From: Bog-950 sp044225825
GTDB lineage: Bacteria > Bacteroidota > Bacteroidia > Chitinophagales > LD1
DNA: 64,000 bases
Assembly (NCBI GenBank): GCA_044225825.1
Contig: JBGAIB010000001.1
Coordinates: forward strand, 434,001 to 498,000
Direction of reading: 5' to 3'
The translations under genes and the position numbers were made by a program. Position 1 is the first letter of the stretch. Each line of letters opens with the position of its first letter. Of this stretch, positions 1 through 8,679 are shown one piece after another. The notes below the pieces were generated by a model. That model worked only from the letters and a program-made list of their open reading frames with translations. It ran no database searches and had not been told where the DNA came from.

Positions 1-153
1 GAAGTGGGAAGGATGAGCCAAATCAAGGTCCTAAAACCCTTAAATCTATTAACATTCACGCCATTTCGGGCAATTATGGCAGCTTTCGCCAATTATAGCC
101 CTTCTACAGGTAAACGGTAATTTTTACTTATTTCGTTTTATAAATGCTCCCCT

Positions 154-1446
154 ATGCGTTACGAATCAATTAATGCTGAGTTATTTAAACTGAACCGGAA
201 GAACTTTGTTAAAAACATGAAGCCTAATTCAATGGCTGTGTTTGTTAGCAACGATATTATTACCCGCAGTGCGGATGCCAGTTATAAATGGCGCCAGAAC
301 CCCGACCTTTTTTATTTGACAGGGGTAGATCAGGAAGAAACATTCCTTATTCTTTACCCGGATGCTCCGGTGGATAAATTCCGCGAGTTATTATTTGTGC
401 GCCATACCAGCGAGCACATCATGTGGTGGGAAGGCAAAAAGCTGAGCAAGCCTGAGGCAACTGCCGTATCGGGTATTGAAAATGTGCATTGGAGCGATTC
501 GTTTGAACAGATGTTGTGCCTATTAATGAACCAGGCGGATACCGTTTATTTAAACACCAATGAACATGACCGCAGCATTACCATGGGTGAGGCAACCGAA
601 ATAAAATTTGCGCGCGATCTGATGCGGAAATATCCATTGCATAAATACGAGCGTTCGGCGCCTATTATGCATGATCTGCGCATGGCAAAATCGGACTATG
701 AGGTAGCATTACTGCGTAAGGCCATTGATATTACCCACAAGGGATTTTTGCGCGCGCTTAAAACCATTAAACCCGGCATATGGGAATATGAAGTAGAAGC
801 CGCCCTAACACATGAGTATATCATTAACCGCGGCACCGGCCATGCCTACGAGCCTATTGTAGCCACCGGCGGCAATGCCTGCGTGCTACACTATGTAACA
901 AACGATGCCCAATGTAAGGACGGCGACCTGTTGCTGATGGATGCGGCCGCGGAGTATGCTAACTATTGCGCCGATTTAACCCGTACCGTACCTGTAAGTG
1001 GCAAGTTTACCAAGCGGCAAAAGAACGTTTATAATGCCGTGTTACGCGTACACAACGAGGCCCGCAATATGATGCGCAGCGGCACCTTGTTGCAGAATTT
1101 AAACGACGAAGTTGGCAAGGTGATGGAAAGCGAATTGTTAGGCCTGCGCCTGCTAACCAAAACCGACATTAAAAATCAGACCAAGGAGTCGCCGGCGTTT
1201 AAGAAATATTTCCCGCATGGCACTGCTCACTTTTTGGGGCTTGACGTACACGACGTAGGTAACCGTTATGCCAAACTGAAGCCCGGCACGGTATTAACCT
1301 GCGAGCCCGGTATTTATATCCGTGACGAGAAAATGGGTATCCGTATTGAAAACAACATACTGATAACCCGAGGCAATCCGGTTGATTTGATGAAGAATAT
1401 TCCGATTGAGGCCGATGAGATTGAGGCCATCATGCAGGCAAAGTAG
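154..1446 (+). CDS. pepP: Xaa-Pro aminopeptidase (M24B)
   Basis: This is a cytosolic metalloaminopeptidase that removes an N-terminal residue preceding proline. The 430-residue length and two-part layout fit the family: an N-terminal aminopeptidase-P domain to about residue 150, then a pita-bread catalytic domain. All five expected metal ligands are present: D263, D274, H359 (in the HGTAH motif), E384 (in CEPGIYI) and E399 (in GIRIENN). There is no signal peptide, so it should act in the cytoplasm on peptides. It is the first gene of a same-strand series leading to pssA, purS and rsmI, with a 41-bp gap to pssA. The family assignment is firm; the substrate range is inferred. Confidence 0.93.
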   Translation: MRYESINAELFKLNRKNFVKNMKPNSMAVFVSNDIITRSADASYKWRQNPDLFYLTGVDQEETFLILYPDAPVDKFRELLFVRHTSEHIMWWEGKKLSKPEATAVSGIENVHWSDSFEQMLCLLMNQADTVYLNTNEHDRSITMGEATEIKFARDLMRKYPLHKYERSAPIMHDLRMAKSDYEVALLRKAIDITHKGFLRALKTIKPGIWEYEVEAALTHEYIINRGTGHAYEPIVATGGNACVLHYVTNDAQCKDGDLLLMDAAAEYANYCADLTRTVPVSGKFTKRQKNVYNAVLRVHNEARNMMRSGTLLQNLNDEVGKVMESELLGLRLLTKTDIKNQTKESPAFKKYFPHGTAHFLGLDVHDVGNRYAKLKPGTVLTCEPGIYIRDEKMGIRIENNILITRGNPVDLMKNIPIEADEIEAIMQAK

Positions 1447-1487
1447 GCGGCTGACACCGTTGCTTTTTTTGATTAAGTGTAACCGAC

Positions 1488-2210
1488 ATGCGTTTATTTA
1501 ACTTACCCAATGCACTAACCTTAGTAAACCTGCTGGCAGGTTGTTTTGCAGTGGTTTTTATTTTCAGCTACCAGTGGGACTATGTTCCGTATTGTGTAGT
1601 GGTATCGTTACTGGCCGACTTTCTGGATGGCTTTGCTGCACGTTTTACTAAAAACAGTACGGAGATAGGTAAGGAATTGGATTCGCTGGCAGATATGGTA
1701 AGTTTTGGGTTGGTACCGGGTGCTATTGTGTTTCAGTTGTTACTGCAACTAAACGAAGGGAATACGGCCTCCACTCCTACTACGGTTCTTATTTTATCGG
1801 CACCGGGCTTTTTAATTACGCTTTTTGCTGCCTTACGCCTGGCCAAGTTTAACCTTGATACCCGGCAGAGCGATGGTTTTATAGGCCTTGCCACACCGGC
1901 GGCTACCATTTTTGTAGTAGGCTATATGCTGGTATTTCTGCACGGCTTGCCTTACCTGGGTATGGCTATGAACGCTCATGCCAGCCTTATTCTATACGGT
2001 ATTAGCCTTGTATTACCCGTGTTAATGATTGCTGAAATACCCATGTTTAGTTTTAAGTTTAAAAGCTTTGGCTGGAAGGGAAACGAAATTCGGTACCTGT
2101 TTATAATTCTTTCGGTGGTTTTGCTGCTCACCCTTAAATTAGCAGCCATTTCGCTGGTAATTGTATTATACATAATTATCTCGGTTATATTAAAACTTAT
2201 TAAGCCATGA
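1488..2210 (+). CDS. pssA: CDP-diacylglycerol--serine O-phosphatidyltransferase
   Basis: This integral membrane enzyme makes phosphatidylserine from CDP-diacylglycerol and serine, the first step to phosphatidylethanolamine. The complete CDP-alcohol phosphotransferase signature is present: D47-G48, A51-R52, G61, D65 and D69 with canonical spacing. The protein is very hydrophobic, with about six to eight membrane segments, and its 240 residues are typical of the short bacterial PssA type II. The stop overlaps the purS start by four bases, which suggests translational coupling although the functions are unrelated. A PgsA-like role is possible in principle, but the N-terminal start (LPNALTLVNLLAGC) resembles PssA. 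Confidence 0.9.
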   Translation: MRLFNLPNALTLVNLLAGCFAVVFIFSYQWDYVPYCVVVSLLADFLDGFAARFTKNSTEIGKELDSLADMVSFGLVPGAIVFQLLLQLNEGNTASTPTTVLILSAPGFLITLFAALRLAKFNLDTRQSDGFIGLATPAATIFVVGYMLVFLHGLPYLGMAMNAHASLILYGISLVLPVLMIAEIPMFSFKFKSFGWKGNEIRYLFIILSVVLLLTLKLAAISLVIVLYIIISVILKLIKP

Positions 2211-2458
2211 ACTTTAGAGCAGAAATTGATGTAATGCCTTTAAAAGAATTACTGGATCCGCAAGGCAAAGCTGTTGAACACGGCCTGCAGAAGATGAACT
2301 TTCGTAATGTGGATGATGTGCGCATTGGCAAGCACATTACCATTAAGTTGAGCGCTAACAGCAAAGAAGAAGCTACTACCCAGGTGGAAGAAGCCTGCAA
2401 AAAACTGCTGGCCAACCCAATTATGGAAGGCTATAAGTTTGAGGTAATTGCCGAATAG
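2207..2458 (+). CDS. purS: Phosphoribosylformylglycinamidine synthase subunit PurS
   Basis: This is the small subunit (83 aa) of the three-part FGAM synthase of purine biosynthesis, working with PurL and PurQ. It is recognised by its length and by the characteristic arrangement: a beta strand, then a central motif ending in DVRIGKHI, then a helix (EEACKKLLANPIMEGY) and a last strand. PurS is thought to bridge PurL and PurQ and help ammonia channelling. Here it stands apart from purL and purQ, tucked between pssA (4-bp overlap) and rsmI, so its expression may follow housekeeping transcription rather than a pur operon. Confidence 0.88.
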   Translation: MNFRAEIDVMPLKELLDPQGKAVEHGLQKMNFRNVDDVRIGKHITIKLSANSKEEATTQVEEACKKLLANPIMEGYKFEVIAE

Positions 2459-2514
2459 ATAAACCCGGTAATAACCAGAGGCATTGTGCTAAAATGCAAG
2501 GCCTTACGTAACTT

Positions 2515-3183
2515 ATGAAATTAACCATTGTCCCCACACCAATCGGCAACCTGGAAGACATCACGCTGCGCGCGTTGCATGTTTTAAAGGCTGCCGATTT
2601 GATTTTGTGCGAGGACACCCGCCAAAGCAAAAAACTGCTGGACCATTACCAGCTATCGAAGCAGCTACTGAGTTATCATAAATTTAATGAGCGCGCCGCG
2701 CAGGATAACATCATCAACCAGTTACAAACCGGCCGGCAAATAGCCATGATAAGTGATGGCGGAACACCAGGTATATCAGATCCCGGCCTGCTGCTGGTTA
2801 AACGTTGCATTGAAGAAAACATAACCGTTGAAACGCTGCCGGGTGCTACAGCCTTTGTGCCGGCGCTTATTAACTCAGGTTTTGCAAACGATGAGTTTGT
2901 GTTTATCGGTTTTTTGCCACACAAAAAGGGCCGGCAGACCAAGCTAAAGCAAATTGCCGCTGAACACCGCACCGTAATTCTGTACGAGTCGCCCTACCGC
3001 ATTTTAAAATTGCTGGAAGAGTTAAAACAGTTTGTAGGCGAAGAGAGAAGAGTATCTGCCAGCCGCGAGATTTCGAAGATGTTTGAAGAAACTGTGCGCG
3101 GCACCCCGGCAGAACTGATAGCCCACTTTACCAAAAAAGAACCCCGCGGTGAATTTGTGGTGGTTATTGATGCTATCGCCTAA
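2515..3183 (+). CDS. rsmI: 16S rRNA (cytidine1402-2'-O)-methyltransferase RsmI
   Basis: This SAM-dependent tetrapyrrole-methylase-fold enzyme 2'-O-methylates C1402 in the 16S rRNA decoding centre. Family motifs seen are the N-terminal VPTPIGNLEDITLRAL, the CEDTRQSKKLL segment, the SAM-binding loop DGGTPGISDPG, and YESPYRI further on. The length of 222 aa is slightly short because the C-terminal extension of E. coli RsmI is missing, as is common in Bacteroidota. It is the last gene of the same-strand run and is followed directly by a hairpin that serves the opposing gene. Confidence 0.93.
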   Translation: MKLTIVPTPIGNLEDITLRALHVLKAADLILCEDTRQSKKLLDHYQLSKQLLSYHKFNERAAQDNIINQLQTGRQIAMISDGGTPGISDPGLLLVKRCIEENITVETLPGATAFVPALINSGFANDEFVFIGFLPHKKGRQTKLKQIAAEHRTVILYESPYRILKLLEELKQFVGEERRVSASREISKMFEETVRGTPAELIAHFTKKEPRGEFVVVIDAIA

Positions 3184-3186
3184 AAT

Positions 3187-3216
3187 AAAAAAGGGCCGGC
3201 ATCACCATACCGGCCC
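3187..3216 (-). terminator. Rho-independent terminator of the fasciclin gene
   Basis: A perfect 7-bp GC stem (GGGCCGG at 3193-3199 with CCGGCCC at 3210-3216) lies between convergent rsmI and the fasciclin lipoprotein gene. Read on the minus strand it is followed by a run of six T, so it fits termination of the minus-strand gene. On the plus strand there is no T run. Confidence 0.75.
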
Positions 3217-3240
3217 AGAACTAAGACCAAGGTTAGCTGA

Positions 3241-3807
3241 TTATTTTTTTGCCGGAGGCAGTAGTACGCCATCAATTACATAAACCATACCATTGCTGGC
3301 AGGCACTACAGCCAATACATTGGCATCGTTTACCTGTATTTTACCATCCTTCACTTTCACCGTCAGTTTATCGCCATTCACCATACCGATAGTCATCCCG
3401 TCTTTAAAGTATTCCTCTTTTAGTGAACTGGTGGTAACGTGATATTCAAGGATATTGCGGAGGTCGTTTTTCTTTTCAGGCACCAGTAAGCCTTCCACCG
3501 TACCGGCTGGTAGTTTAGCAAAGGCCTCGTTTGTAGGAGCAAATACGGTAAAGGGTCCGGCATTGGACAGCACGTCGACATATTCGGCTGCTTTAAGTGC
3601 GGCTACCAGTGTAGTATGGTCTTTTGAACCAACCGCCACTTTAACTACATCCTTTTGCGATTGATCGTCCTGCACGGCGCTTTGGCCTGCCTCCGGTGAA
3701 TTACCTGCAGTGTTTTCAGTAGCAGTGCTTGCTGTATTGTTGTTGCAGGCGGTAAACAGCAAAAGCGAACCGCCGAGTGCCCATAAAAGGGTATTAAACT
3801 TTTTCAT
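3241..3807 (-). CDS. Fasciclin (FAS1)-domain lipoprotein
   Basis: This is a secreted lipoprotein with a single FAS1 domain, a fold often linked to adhesion or matrix binding. The N-terminus has a hydrophobic signal ending in a lipobox with acylated Cys21 (FTAC), then a Ser/Thr/Glu/Gln-rich linker to about residue 50. The FAS1 domain follows, with its hallmarks GPFTVFAPTNEAF and, near the C-terminus, NGMVYVIDGVLLPP. It is monocistronic, convergent to rsmI and divergent from nadA. The domain assignment is strong; the ligand is unknown. Confidence 0.9.
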   Translation of the reverse strand: MKKFNTLLWALGGSLLLFTACNNNTASTATENTAGNSPEAGQSAVQDDQSQKDVVKVAVGSKDHTTLVAALKAAEYVDVLSNAGPFTVFAPTNEAFAKLPAGTVEGLLVPEKKNDLRNILEYHVTTSSLKEEYFKDGMTIGMVNGDKLTVKVKDGKIQVNDANVLAVVPASNGMVYVIDGVLLPPAKK

Positions 3808-3930
3808 ACAAATAGTTTTAAAAAATTATAGGTTGTATAACGGCACAAACTTACCTGCGGCTGCACCCCGTCTATTATGACCAAACTCATGGAAAAAAAG
3901 AGGGTTAATCATGAATAAAATCCGGCCATT

Positions 3931-3958
3931 AAAAGATAATTGCACCTTTTTATCTTTT
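3931..3958. promoter_or_regulatory. Inverted repeat upstream of nadA
   Basis: Two perfect 9-bp arms (AAAAGATAA at 3931-3939 and TTATCTTTT at 3950-3958) are separated by 10 bases, about 70 bp before nadA, in the divergent region between the fasciclin gene and nadA. It could be an operator for NAD-synthesis control or simply AT-rich symmetry. No regulator is identified here. Confidence 0.35.
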
Positions 3959-4028
3959 TAAATGAAATTGCGTTGATGGATGAAAATCATAAAACAGGGC
4001 AGGCAGCTTTGTTACCATTGCGGGTTAA

Positions 4029-5027
4029 ATGAAAAGGAATATGCAGGATGCAATTGAAAAAATGACCGATGCCGAAATTATAACAGAGATAAACCGGCTA
4101 AAGAAAGAAAAGGATGCGGTGGTGCTAGCGCATTACTATATGACACCTGACTTACAGGTGCTGCAACCCAAGGGCGGCGCTGCGGATTTTATCGGCGATT
4201 CGCTGGGCTTAAGTGTGGAAGCTTCGAAAGTTGAGCAAAAGAACATTGTGTTTTGCGGTGTAAAATTTATGGCTGAAACAGCCAAAATCCTGAATCCGGG
4301 CAGACATGTATATATACCCGATATGGAGGCCGGATGTTCGCTAGCCAGCAGCATTACAGGTGCCGATGTGCGGGCTTTAAAAGCCCAATACCCCGGTGCA
4401 CCGGTTATAGCCTATGTAAATACCTATGCCGAAACCAAGGCGGAATGTGATATCTGCTGCACCTCGCGCAATGCGCTGCAGATTGCAAAATCTATGGAAT
4501 CGGACATCCTGATATTTGTACCGGATCTGTACATGGGGCAAAACCTGCAGCAAAAAATTGAAGCCGAAACCGGCAAGAAAATGATTTTGTGGAATGGCAG
4601 TTGCGAAGTGCATGAACAATTTACCGGAGAAAGTTTAAAACCCCTGCTGGCCATGAACCCCGATGCAGAAATGCTATTGCACTGGGAAGTACCCCGCGAA
4701 ACGGTGGAAGCATCTATGAACGGCAACAGAGGTGTTTTGGGCAGCACCAACGATATCCTGAAGTATGTGGGAAGCAGCAAGGCGCATAAATTTATACTTG
4801 CTTCGGAGTGCGACCTTGGCGCCACCTTAAAAGGCTTATACCCCGACAAGGAGTTTATTACCCCCTGCGTTAAATGCCCCTACATGAAGAAGATAACGCT
4901 GCAAAACACCCTGGCCACTTTACGTGCCATAGGTACGCCTGCTGAAGCAGCTTATGAGGTACTACTGGAACAGGATATTATGCGCCGGGCTTATGAACCC
5001 ATTAAAAAAATGCTGGCATTTGCATGA
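4029..5027 (+). CDS. nadA: Quinolinate synthase NadA
   Basis: NadA is a [4Fe-4S] enzyme that condenses iminoaspartate with dihydroxyacetone phosphate to quinolinate, the second step of de novo NAD synthesis. The three cluster cysteine regions are visible: the MEAGCSLA loop, NGSCEVHEQF, and TPCVKCPYMK. The early AHYYMTPDLQ segment and IGDSLGLS are also typical. The 332-aa length is normal. The ATGA overlap with nadB couples translation of the two enzymes, whose iminoaspartate intermediate is unstable. The upstream ATG was kept; a second Met five codons later is possible. Confidence 0.95.
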   Translation: MKRNMQDAIEKMTDAEIITEINRLKKEKDAVVLAHYYMTPDLQVLQPKGGAADFIGDSLGLSVEASKVEQKNIVFCGVKFMAETAKILNPGRHVYIPDMEAGCSLASSITGADVRALKAQYPGAPVIAYVNTYAETKAECDICCTSRNALQIAKSMESDILIFVPDLYMGQNLQQKIEAETGKKMILWNGSCEVHEQFTGESLKPLLAMNPDAEMLLHWEVPRETVEASMNGNRGVLGSTNDILKYVGSSKAHKFILASECDLGATLKGLYPDKEFITPCVKCPYMKKITLQNTLATLRAIGTPAEAAYEVLLEQDIMRRAYEPIKKMLAFA

Positions 5028-6604
5028 GAACAGAAGAGACGGATATACTAGTGATTGGCAGCGGCATTGCCGGACTAACATTTGCCCTGCACTGTGCAGC
5101 ATTTGCCCGTGTTACGGTGATAACCAAAAGCACCATCGGCGAATCGAATACCATGTACGCACAAGGCGGGATTGCAGGTGTTTTTGATGATAAGGACTCG
5201 ATTGAAAACCACGTGCGCGATACGCTGATAGCAGGCGATGGCTTATGCGACGAACAGGCCGTTCGTTTTATAGCATCGGAAGCTCCGCAATGTATTTTAG
5301 AGTTAAGCAACCTGCAGGTACCCTTCGATAAAACACGGGACGGACATTTTGATCTGCACCGCGAAGGAGGGCATTCGCATGCACGGGTGGTACACACGGC
5401 CGATGCCACCGGCCGTGCGGTGGAAACCACCCTTGTTAAGCAGGTAAAAGCACATACTAATATTACCTTGTACGAAAACTATTTTGCGCTGGACTTGTTG
5501 GTGCAAGCCAATACCTGCTTTGGCGCTACTGCCGTACATACTCATAGCAGAAAAGCCATTTGCTTTAAAGCCCCCATCGTTATGCTGGCAACGGGTGGCG
5601 GCTGTCAGGTTTACCGCGAAAATACCAATCCGGATATCGCTACAGGCGATGGCTTTGCCATGGCTTACCGGGCTGGTGCAGCAATTGGCAACATGGAGTT
5701 TGTACAATTTCACCCAACCACCTTATATGCACCGGGCAGTAAAACTTTTCTTATTACCGAGGCACTGCGTGGTTTTGGCGCTGAATTGAAACATGCCGAT
5801 GGCAGCACCTTCATGGAGCAGTATCATGCCATGAAGTCGCTGGCGCCGCGAGACATTGTTACCCGGGCAATTACAGCTGAGCTACAAAAGAAAGGCACCT
5901 CCTGCGTTTACCTGGATGTACGTGGTTATAATGCAGCCGAGATAAAAAAACATTTCCCTACCATTTACCATCGTTGTGCGGAAGAAGGCATAGATATCAC
6001 CCAACAAATGATTCCGGTAGTGCCTGCGGCACATTATATGTGCGGTGGGGTAGTAACAGATAAAGATGCGAGAACCAGTATTCAAAACCTGTATGCGTGT
6101 GGCGAAGTTACCTGTACCGGGGTGCATGGTGCGAACCGACTGGCCAGCAATTCGCTGTTGGAAGGGATTGCCTATGCGCGCAAAGCTGCAGCTATTATCA
6201 AGGAAGCGTTGCCCGGAATTTCCTTACCGGAGGAATTAAGCCCGTTAAAGGATATTTATTTTGAGCAGGACAACAACTACGCAGCTGCCATACGGTTACA
6301 GCTAAAGGATGTGATGTGGAGCCAGGCTGGCATTTTGCGAGATGCAGCCGGATTACAAACCTGCCTGCACCAACTGAAAGAGTGGGAAACAGCTTTGCTA
6401 GAGCTTCTGGAAAAACAAGAGAGCATGGCGGGCCGCGAGGTGCTGAATATGGTGCAAACCGGTGAATTGATTGCCCGCAGTGCGCTGGACCGCCATGAAA
6501 GCCGTGGATGTCATTACCGCACCGACTTTCCGGCTAAAAGCACGGCATTACACAACACAATTTTATCAGCAAATAATACAGCATATGTGGATCAAACATT
6601 TTAA
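5024..6604 (+). CDS. nadB: L-aspartate oxidase NadB
   Basis: NadB is the FAD enzyme that oxidises L-aspartate to iminoaspartate, the substrate for NadA. It has the Rossmann FAD motif near the N-terminus (VIGSGIAGLTFALH), the family segment NTMYAQGGIAG, the HREGGHSHARVVH active-site region, and the C-terminal FAD contact CTGVHGANRLASNSLLEG. Its 526 aa match the family. The C-terminal helical domain runs from about residue 410. Its start overlaps nadA by four bases, and its end overlaps a small lipoprotein gene by 20 bp. Confidence 0.95.
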   Translation: MRTEETDILVIGSGIAGLTFALHCAAFARVTVITKSTIGESNTMYAQGGIAGVFDDKDSIENHVRDTLIAGDGLCDEQAVRFIASEAPQCILELSNLQVPFDKTRDGHFDLHREGGHSHARVVHTADATGRAVETTLVKQVKAHTNITLYENYFALDLLVQANTCFGATAVHTHSRKAICFKAPIVMLATGGGCQVYRENTNPDIATGDGFAMAYRAGAAIGNMEFVQFHPTTLYAPGSKTFLITEALRGFGAELKHADGSTFMEQYHAMKSLAPRDIVTRAITAELQKKGTSCVYLDVRGYNAAEIKKHFPTIYHRCAEEGIDITQQMIPVVPAAHYMCGGVVTDKDARTSIQNLYACGEVTCTGVHGANRLASNSLLEGIAYARKAAAIIKEALPGISLPEELSPLKDIYFEQDNNYAAAIRLQLKDVMWSQAGILRDAAGLQTCLHQLKEWETALLELLEKQESMAGREVLNMVQTGELIARSALDRHESRGCHYRTDFPAKSTALHNTILSANNTAYVDQTF

Positions 6605-7046
6605 AAAAGCCCTACCGGTGTTGCTGCTACTAGCAGTAACAGCCTGTAACAACAGTCAGCAAAACACGCCTGAGCCTGCGGACAGTGCTGAAACGGTTCA
6701 ACAGGAAAAGGTGAATGGCCATTGGCAACTGGACCGCGCTACCGCCGAGGAATTAAGAGGATTAAGCATGACCATTGAGAATTTTGCTTTGCTGAACAAA
6801 AAGAAATTTGAAAACAGCGGTGCTTACCAGGAGTTTGGTTTGCTCCTGGAAAATCATATCAAGCGCATTGATACGTATTGTCAACTTGGGGCCGACTGCA
6901 AGGAGGAATTATACCAGCGCCTGGACAGTATAAAAGCCGAATTGCCCGTTTTAAGTAAAGGCGACATGGAAGAAGGCAAAGCCGCTCTTTTACGCGTAAA
7001 AAACATTTGGGCAGGCATCGATTCAACCTTTAACTACGGCTATTGA
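6585..7046 (+). CDS. Small putative lipoprotein of unknown function
   Basis: A 153-residue protein with a hydrophobic signal and lipobox (VTAC, acyl Cys about residue 21), then a Pro/Glu-rich linker and a helical body with two further cysteines (YCQLGADCK) that might form a disulphide. I do not recognise the family. The start at 6585 was chosen over more upstream codons because it places the signal peptide at the true N-terminus; this start lies inside the last codons of nadB. Co-transcription with nadAB is likely, but a link to NAD metabolism is not implied. Confidence 0.72.
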   Translation: MWIKHFKKALPVLLLLAVTACNNSQQNTPEPADSAETVQQEKVNGHWQLDRATAEELRGLSMTIENFALLNKKKFENSGAYQEFGLLLENHIKRIDTYCQLGADCKEELYQRLDSIKAELPVLSKGDMEEGKAALLRVKNIWAGIDSTFNYGY

Positions 7047-7340
7047 AAAAAGTAGTCTAATCTTCTTCGGGTTTGGCATCATGGTTCTTTTCTTTAGCTG
7101 CGGAAGCAGGCTATGCCTTTGGGTAGCCGAAGGATGCACTAATTGGTTGGTACATACCCGCGTAACGCGAATTGCGATGCTGCTATTTAGTTTGAGTATT
7201 GCCTGGCGACGGCCGTATACTTACTAAACGCAACAGAAGCAAACTCTCCTCCCACCTGATTAAGATTACCTATTGCCATGACGGAGGTCAAGTATTGCCG
7301 GGCAGCAATAAAGGACTTTTGTGTCTTAATTTTAAAAACT
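7047..7340. other. Intergenic region before ric, no gene seen
   Basis: About 290 bases with no convincing gene. A 48-codon ATG frame (7081-7227) has no recognisable features. No clear terminator or FNR-like box was seen. It probably carries the ric promoter. Confidence 0.5.
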
Positions 7341-8084
7341 ATGACAGATATAAATGAGCAGGCCCAGGCAAAAGTGGGCGACTTTGTAGCAAAAGATTAC
7401 CGAACAGCGGATGTATTCAAGAAACACGGTATTGATTTTTGCTGTGGGGGTGGAAAAAGCATTGAAAGAGTTTGTACCGAGAAGCATTTGAACGTAGAGG
7501 ACCTACTTGGCGAGTTAAACAAGCTTGGCGATAAGCCAACATCGTTCAGTTCGGAGGACTTTAATACCTGGCCGCTGGACAAACTTGCCGCTTATATAGA
7601 ATATACGCACCACAGCTATGTAAATGAGAATCTGCCACTTATAGCCCAATACGCCCAAAAAGTTGAAAAAGCGCATGGGCAACATAACCCGGAGGTCGTT
7701 GAAATTAATAATATTTGGCACGAACTATCCGAAGAATTAAGTGTTCATATGAAGAAAGAGGAACTGATGCTTTTTCCATTCATCAAGCGGCTACAAAAGG
7801 CCCAGGTAGCCGGAGATATGGCGACCTTGTCTGCACCTTTTGGTTCCGTTAATAATCCGGTGCGCGTAATGATCAGTGAGCATGAAAACGCAGGTGCCTT
7901 GATGGAACGGATTGCTGTGTTGAGTAACAACTATACCCCGCCGGCCCACGCCTGTAACACCTATAAAGTGTTGTATGCTAAACTGCAGGAATTTGAAACC
8001 GACCTGCATAAGCATGTGCACCTCGAAAACAATATTCTTTTTCCCAAAGCTGTTTTACTGGAAAGCCAGTTTACCGGCAATTAA
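7341..8084 (+). CDS. ric: Iron-sulfur cluster repair di-iron protein Ric (ScdA/YtfE)
   Basis: This is a di-iron hemerythrin-like protein that restores Fe-S clusters damaged by nitric oxide or peroxide. The N-terminal ScdA domain contains the DFCCGGGK dicysteine motif. The hemerythrin part carries the metal-ligand pattern: HHSYVNENLP, HMKKEELMLFPF, SEHENAG and HVHLENNILFPK. Length is 247 aa from the ATG at 7341, chosen because family homology starts there; an in-frame upstream extension adds unrelated residues. It lies just before an Rrf2 regulator and the N2O-reductase operon, which fits protection against NO during denitrification. Confidence 0.93.
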   Translation: MTDINEQAQAKVGDFVAKDYRTADVFKKHGIDFCCGGGKSIERVCTEKHLNVEDLLGELNKLGDKPTSFSSEDFNTWPLDKLAAYIEYTHHSYVNENLPLIAQYAQKVEKAHGQHNPEVVEINNIWHELSEELSVHMKKEELMLFPFIKRLQKAQVAGDMATLSAPFGSVNNPVRVMISEHENAGALMERIAVLSNNYTPPAHACNTYKVLYAKLQEFETDLHKHVHLENNILFPKAVLLESQFTGN

Positions 8085-8094
8085 ATGATGTTTT

Positions 8095-8532
8095 ATGATG
8101 TTTTCGAAAAGTTGCGAATACGCAATAAAAGCTGTGCTGCATATTTGTATGAACACACGAGATGGGAGCCGGCTTGGTATTAAAGAAATTGCAGAGGAAA
8201 TAGAATCGCCAGAGCCTTTTACCGCCAAGATCTTACAAGAACTTGCGCGCAAACGTATCATTAGCTCGGCCAAAGGGCCCGGCGGCGGTTTCTTTATTGA
8301 CCCAAAAGCCAAGCCCATTGTTATGATTGAAATAGTGGAAGCTATTGACGGCATGGGGGCATTTGAGCGCTGCGGTTTGGGGTTGAAGGAATGTTCGGAA
8401 GACCACCCCTGCCCCATTCATAAAGAATTTAAAAGCTATTCGGCCCGATTAAAAAACTTGTTGACCTACAAGACCGTGCAGGAAATGGCGAAGAGCCTGG
8501 CAGAGGGTCGTACTTTTATAAGCAACACATAG
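8095..8532 (+). CDS. Rrf2-family transcriptional regulator, NsrR-like
   Basis: A 145-residue winged-helix regulator. The N-terminal helix-turn-helix (CEYAIKAVLHI, then IKEIAEEIESPEPFTAKILQEL) and wing (GPGGGF) are typical of Rrf2. Three cysteines, C93, C100 and C106, are spaced as in Fe-S-binding members such as NsrR and IscR, so it probably senses NO or Fe-S status. It starts 10 bp after ric, suggesting one transcript and possible regulation of ric and the adjacent nos genes. IscR-like function is an alternative, but the ric/nos context favours NO sensing. A second Met codon at 8098 is an equally good start. Confidence 0.88.
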   Translation: MMFSKSCEYAIKAVLHICMNTRDGSRLGIKEIAEEIESPEPFTAKILQELARKRIISSAKGPGGGFFIDPKAKPIVMIEIVEAIDGMGAFERCGLGLKECSEDHPCPIHKEFKSYSARLKNLLTYKTVQEMAKSLAEGRTFISNT

Positions 8533-8555
8533 AATTTTAACAAATAAAAAAACCG

Positions 8556-8586
8556 TCTCCCTTCAGCCTGTGGGGAGATTTTTTTT
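8556..8586 (+). terminator. Rho-independent terminator after the Rrf2 gene
   Basis: TCTCCC at 8556-8561 pairs with GGGAGA at 8573-8578, followed by eight T. It ends the ric-rrf2 transcript and separates it from the nos operon. Confidence 0.75.
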
Positions 8587-8621
8587 GCACTTATTTAGTA
8601 AAGGATAAAAAGGTATTTTTG

Positions 8622-8635
8622 TTGATTTTAATCAT
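8622..8635. promoter_or_regulatory. FNR/CRP-type box upstream of the nos operon
   Basis: The sequence TTGAT-TTTA-ATCAT matches the FNR-family palindrome TTGATnnnnATCAA at nine of ten conserved positions. Its centre is about 63 bp upstream of the start site predicted from the TAnnTTTG element at 8680, a position used by class I activators. It suggests oxygen- or NO-responsive Crp/Fnr control of nosZ; no such regulator gene lies in the window. Confidence 0.6.
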
Positions 8636-8679
8636 ACAGAGGTTTGACCAGCCTCATAATGCTTCGCTGAGACCACCTC

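Noticed and set aside
1..153. Possible partial gene at the left edge
   Set aside because: Both strands show early stop codons and no recognisable product; it appears to be the upstream region of the aminopeptidase gene.
4424..4849. 141-codon frame on the minus strand opposite nadA
   Set aside because: It is antisense to an intact, well-conserved enzyme and shows no domain or signal peptide.
7081..7227. 48-codon frame between the nad lipoprotein and ric
   Set aside because: Its sequence has no domain and no clear ribosome site, so it is not supported as a gene.
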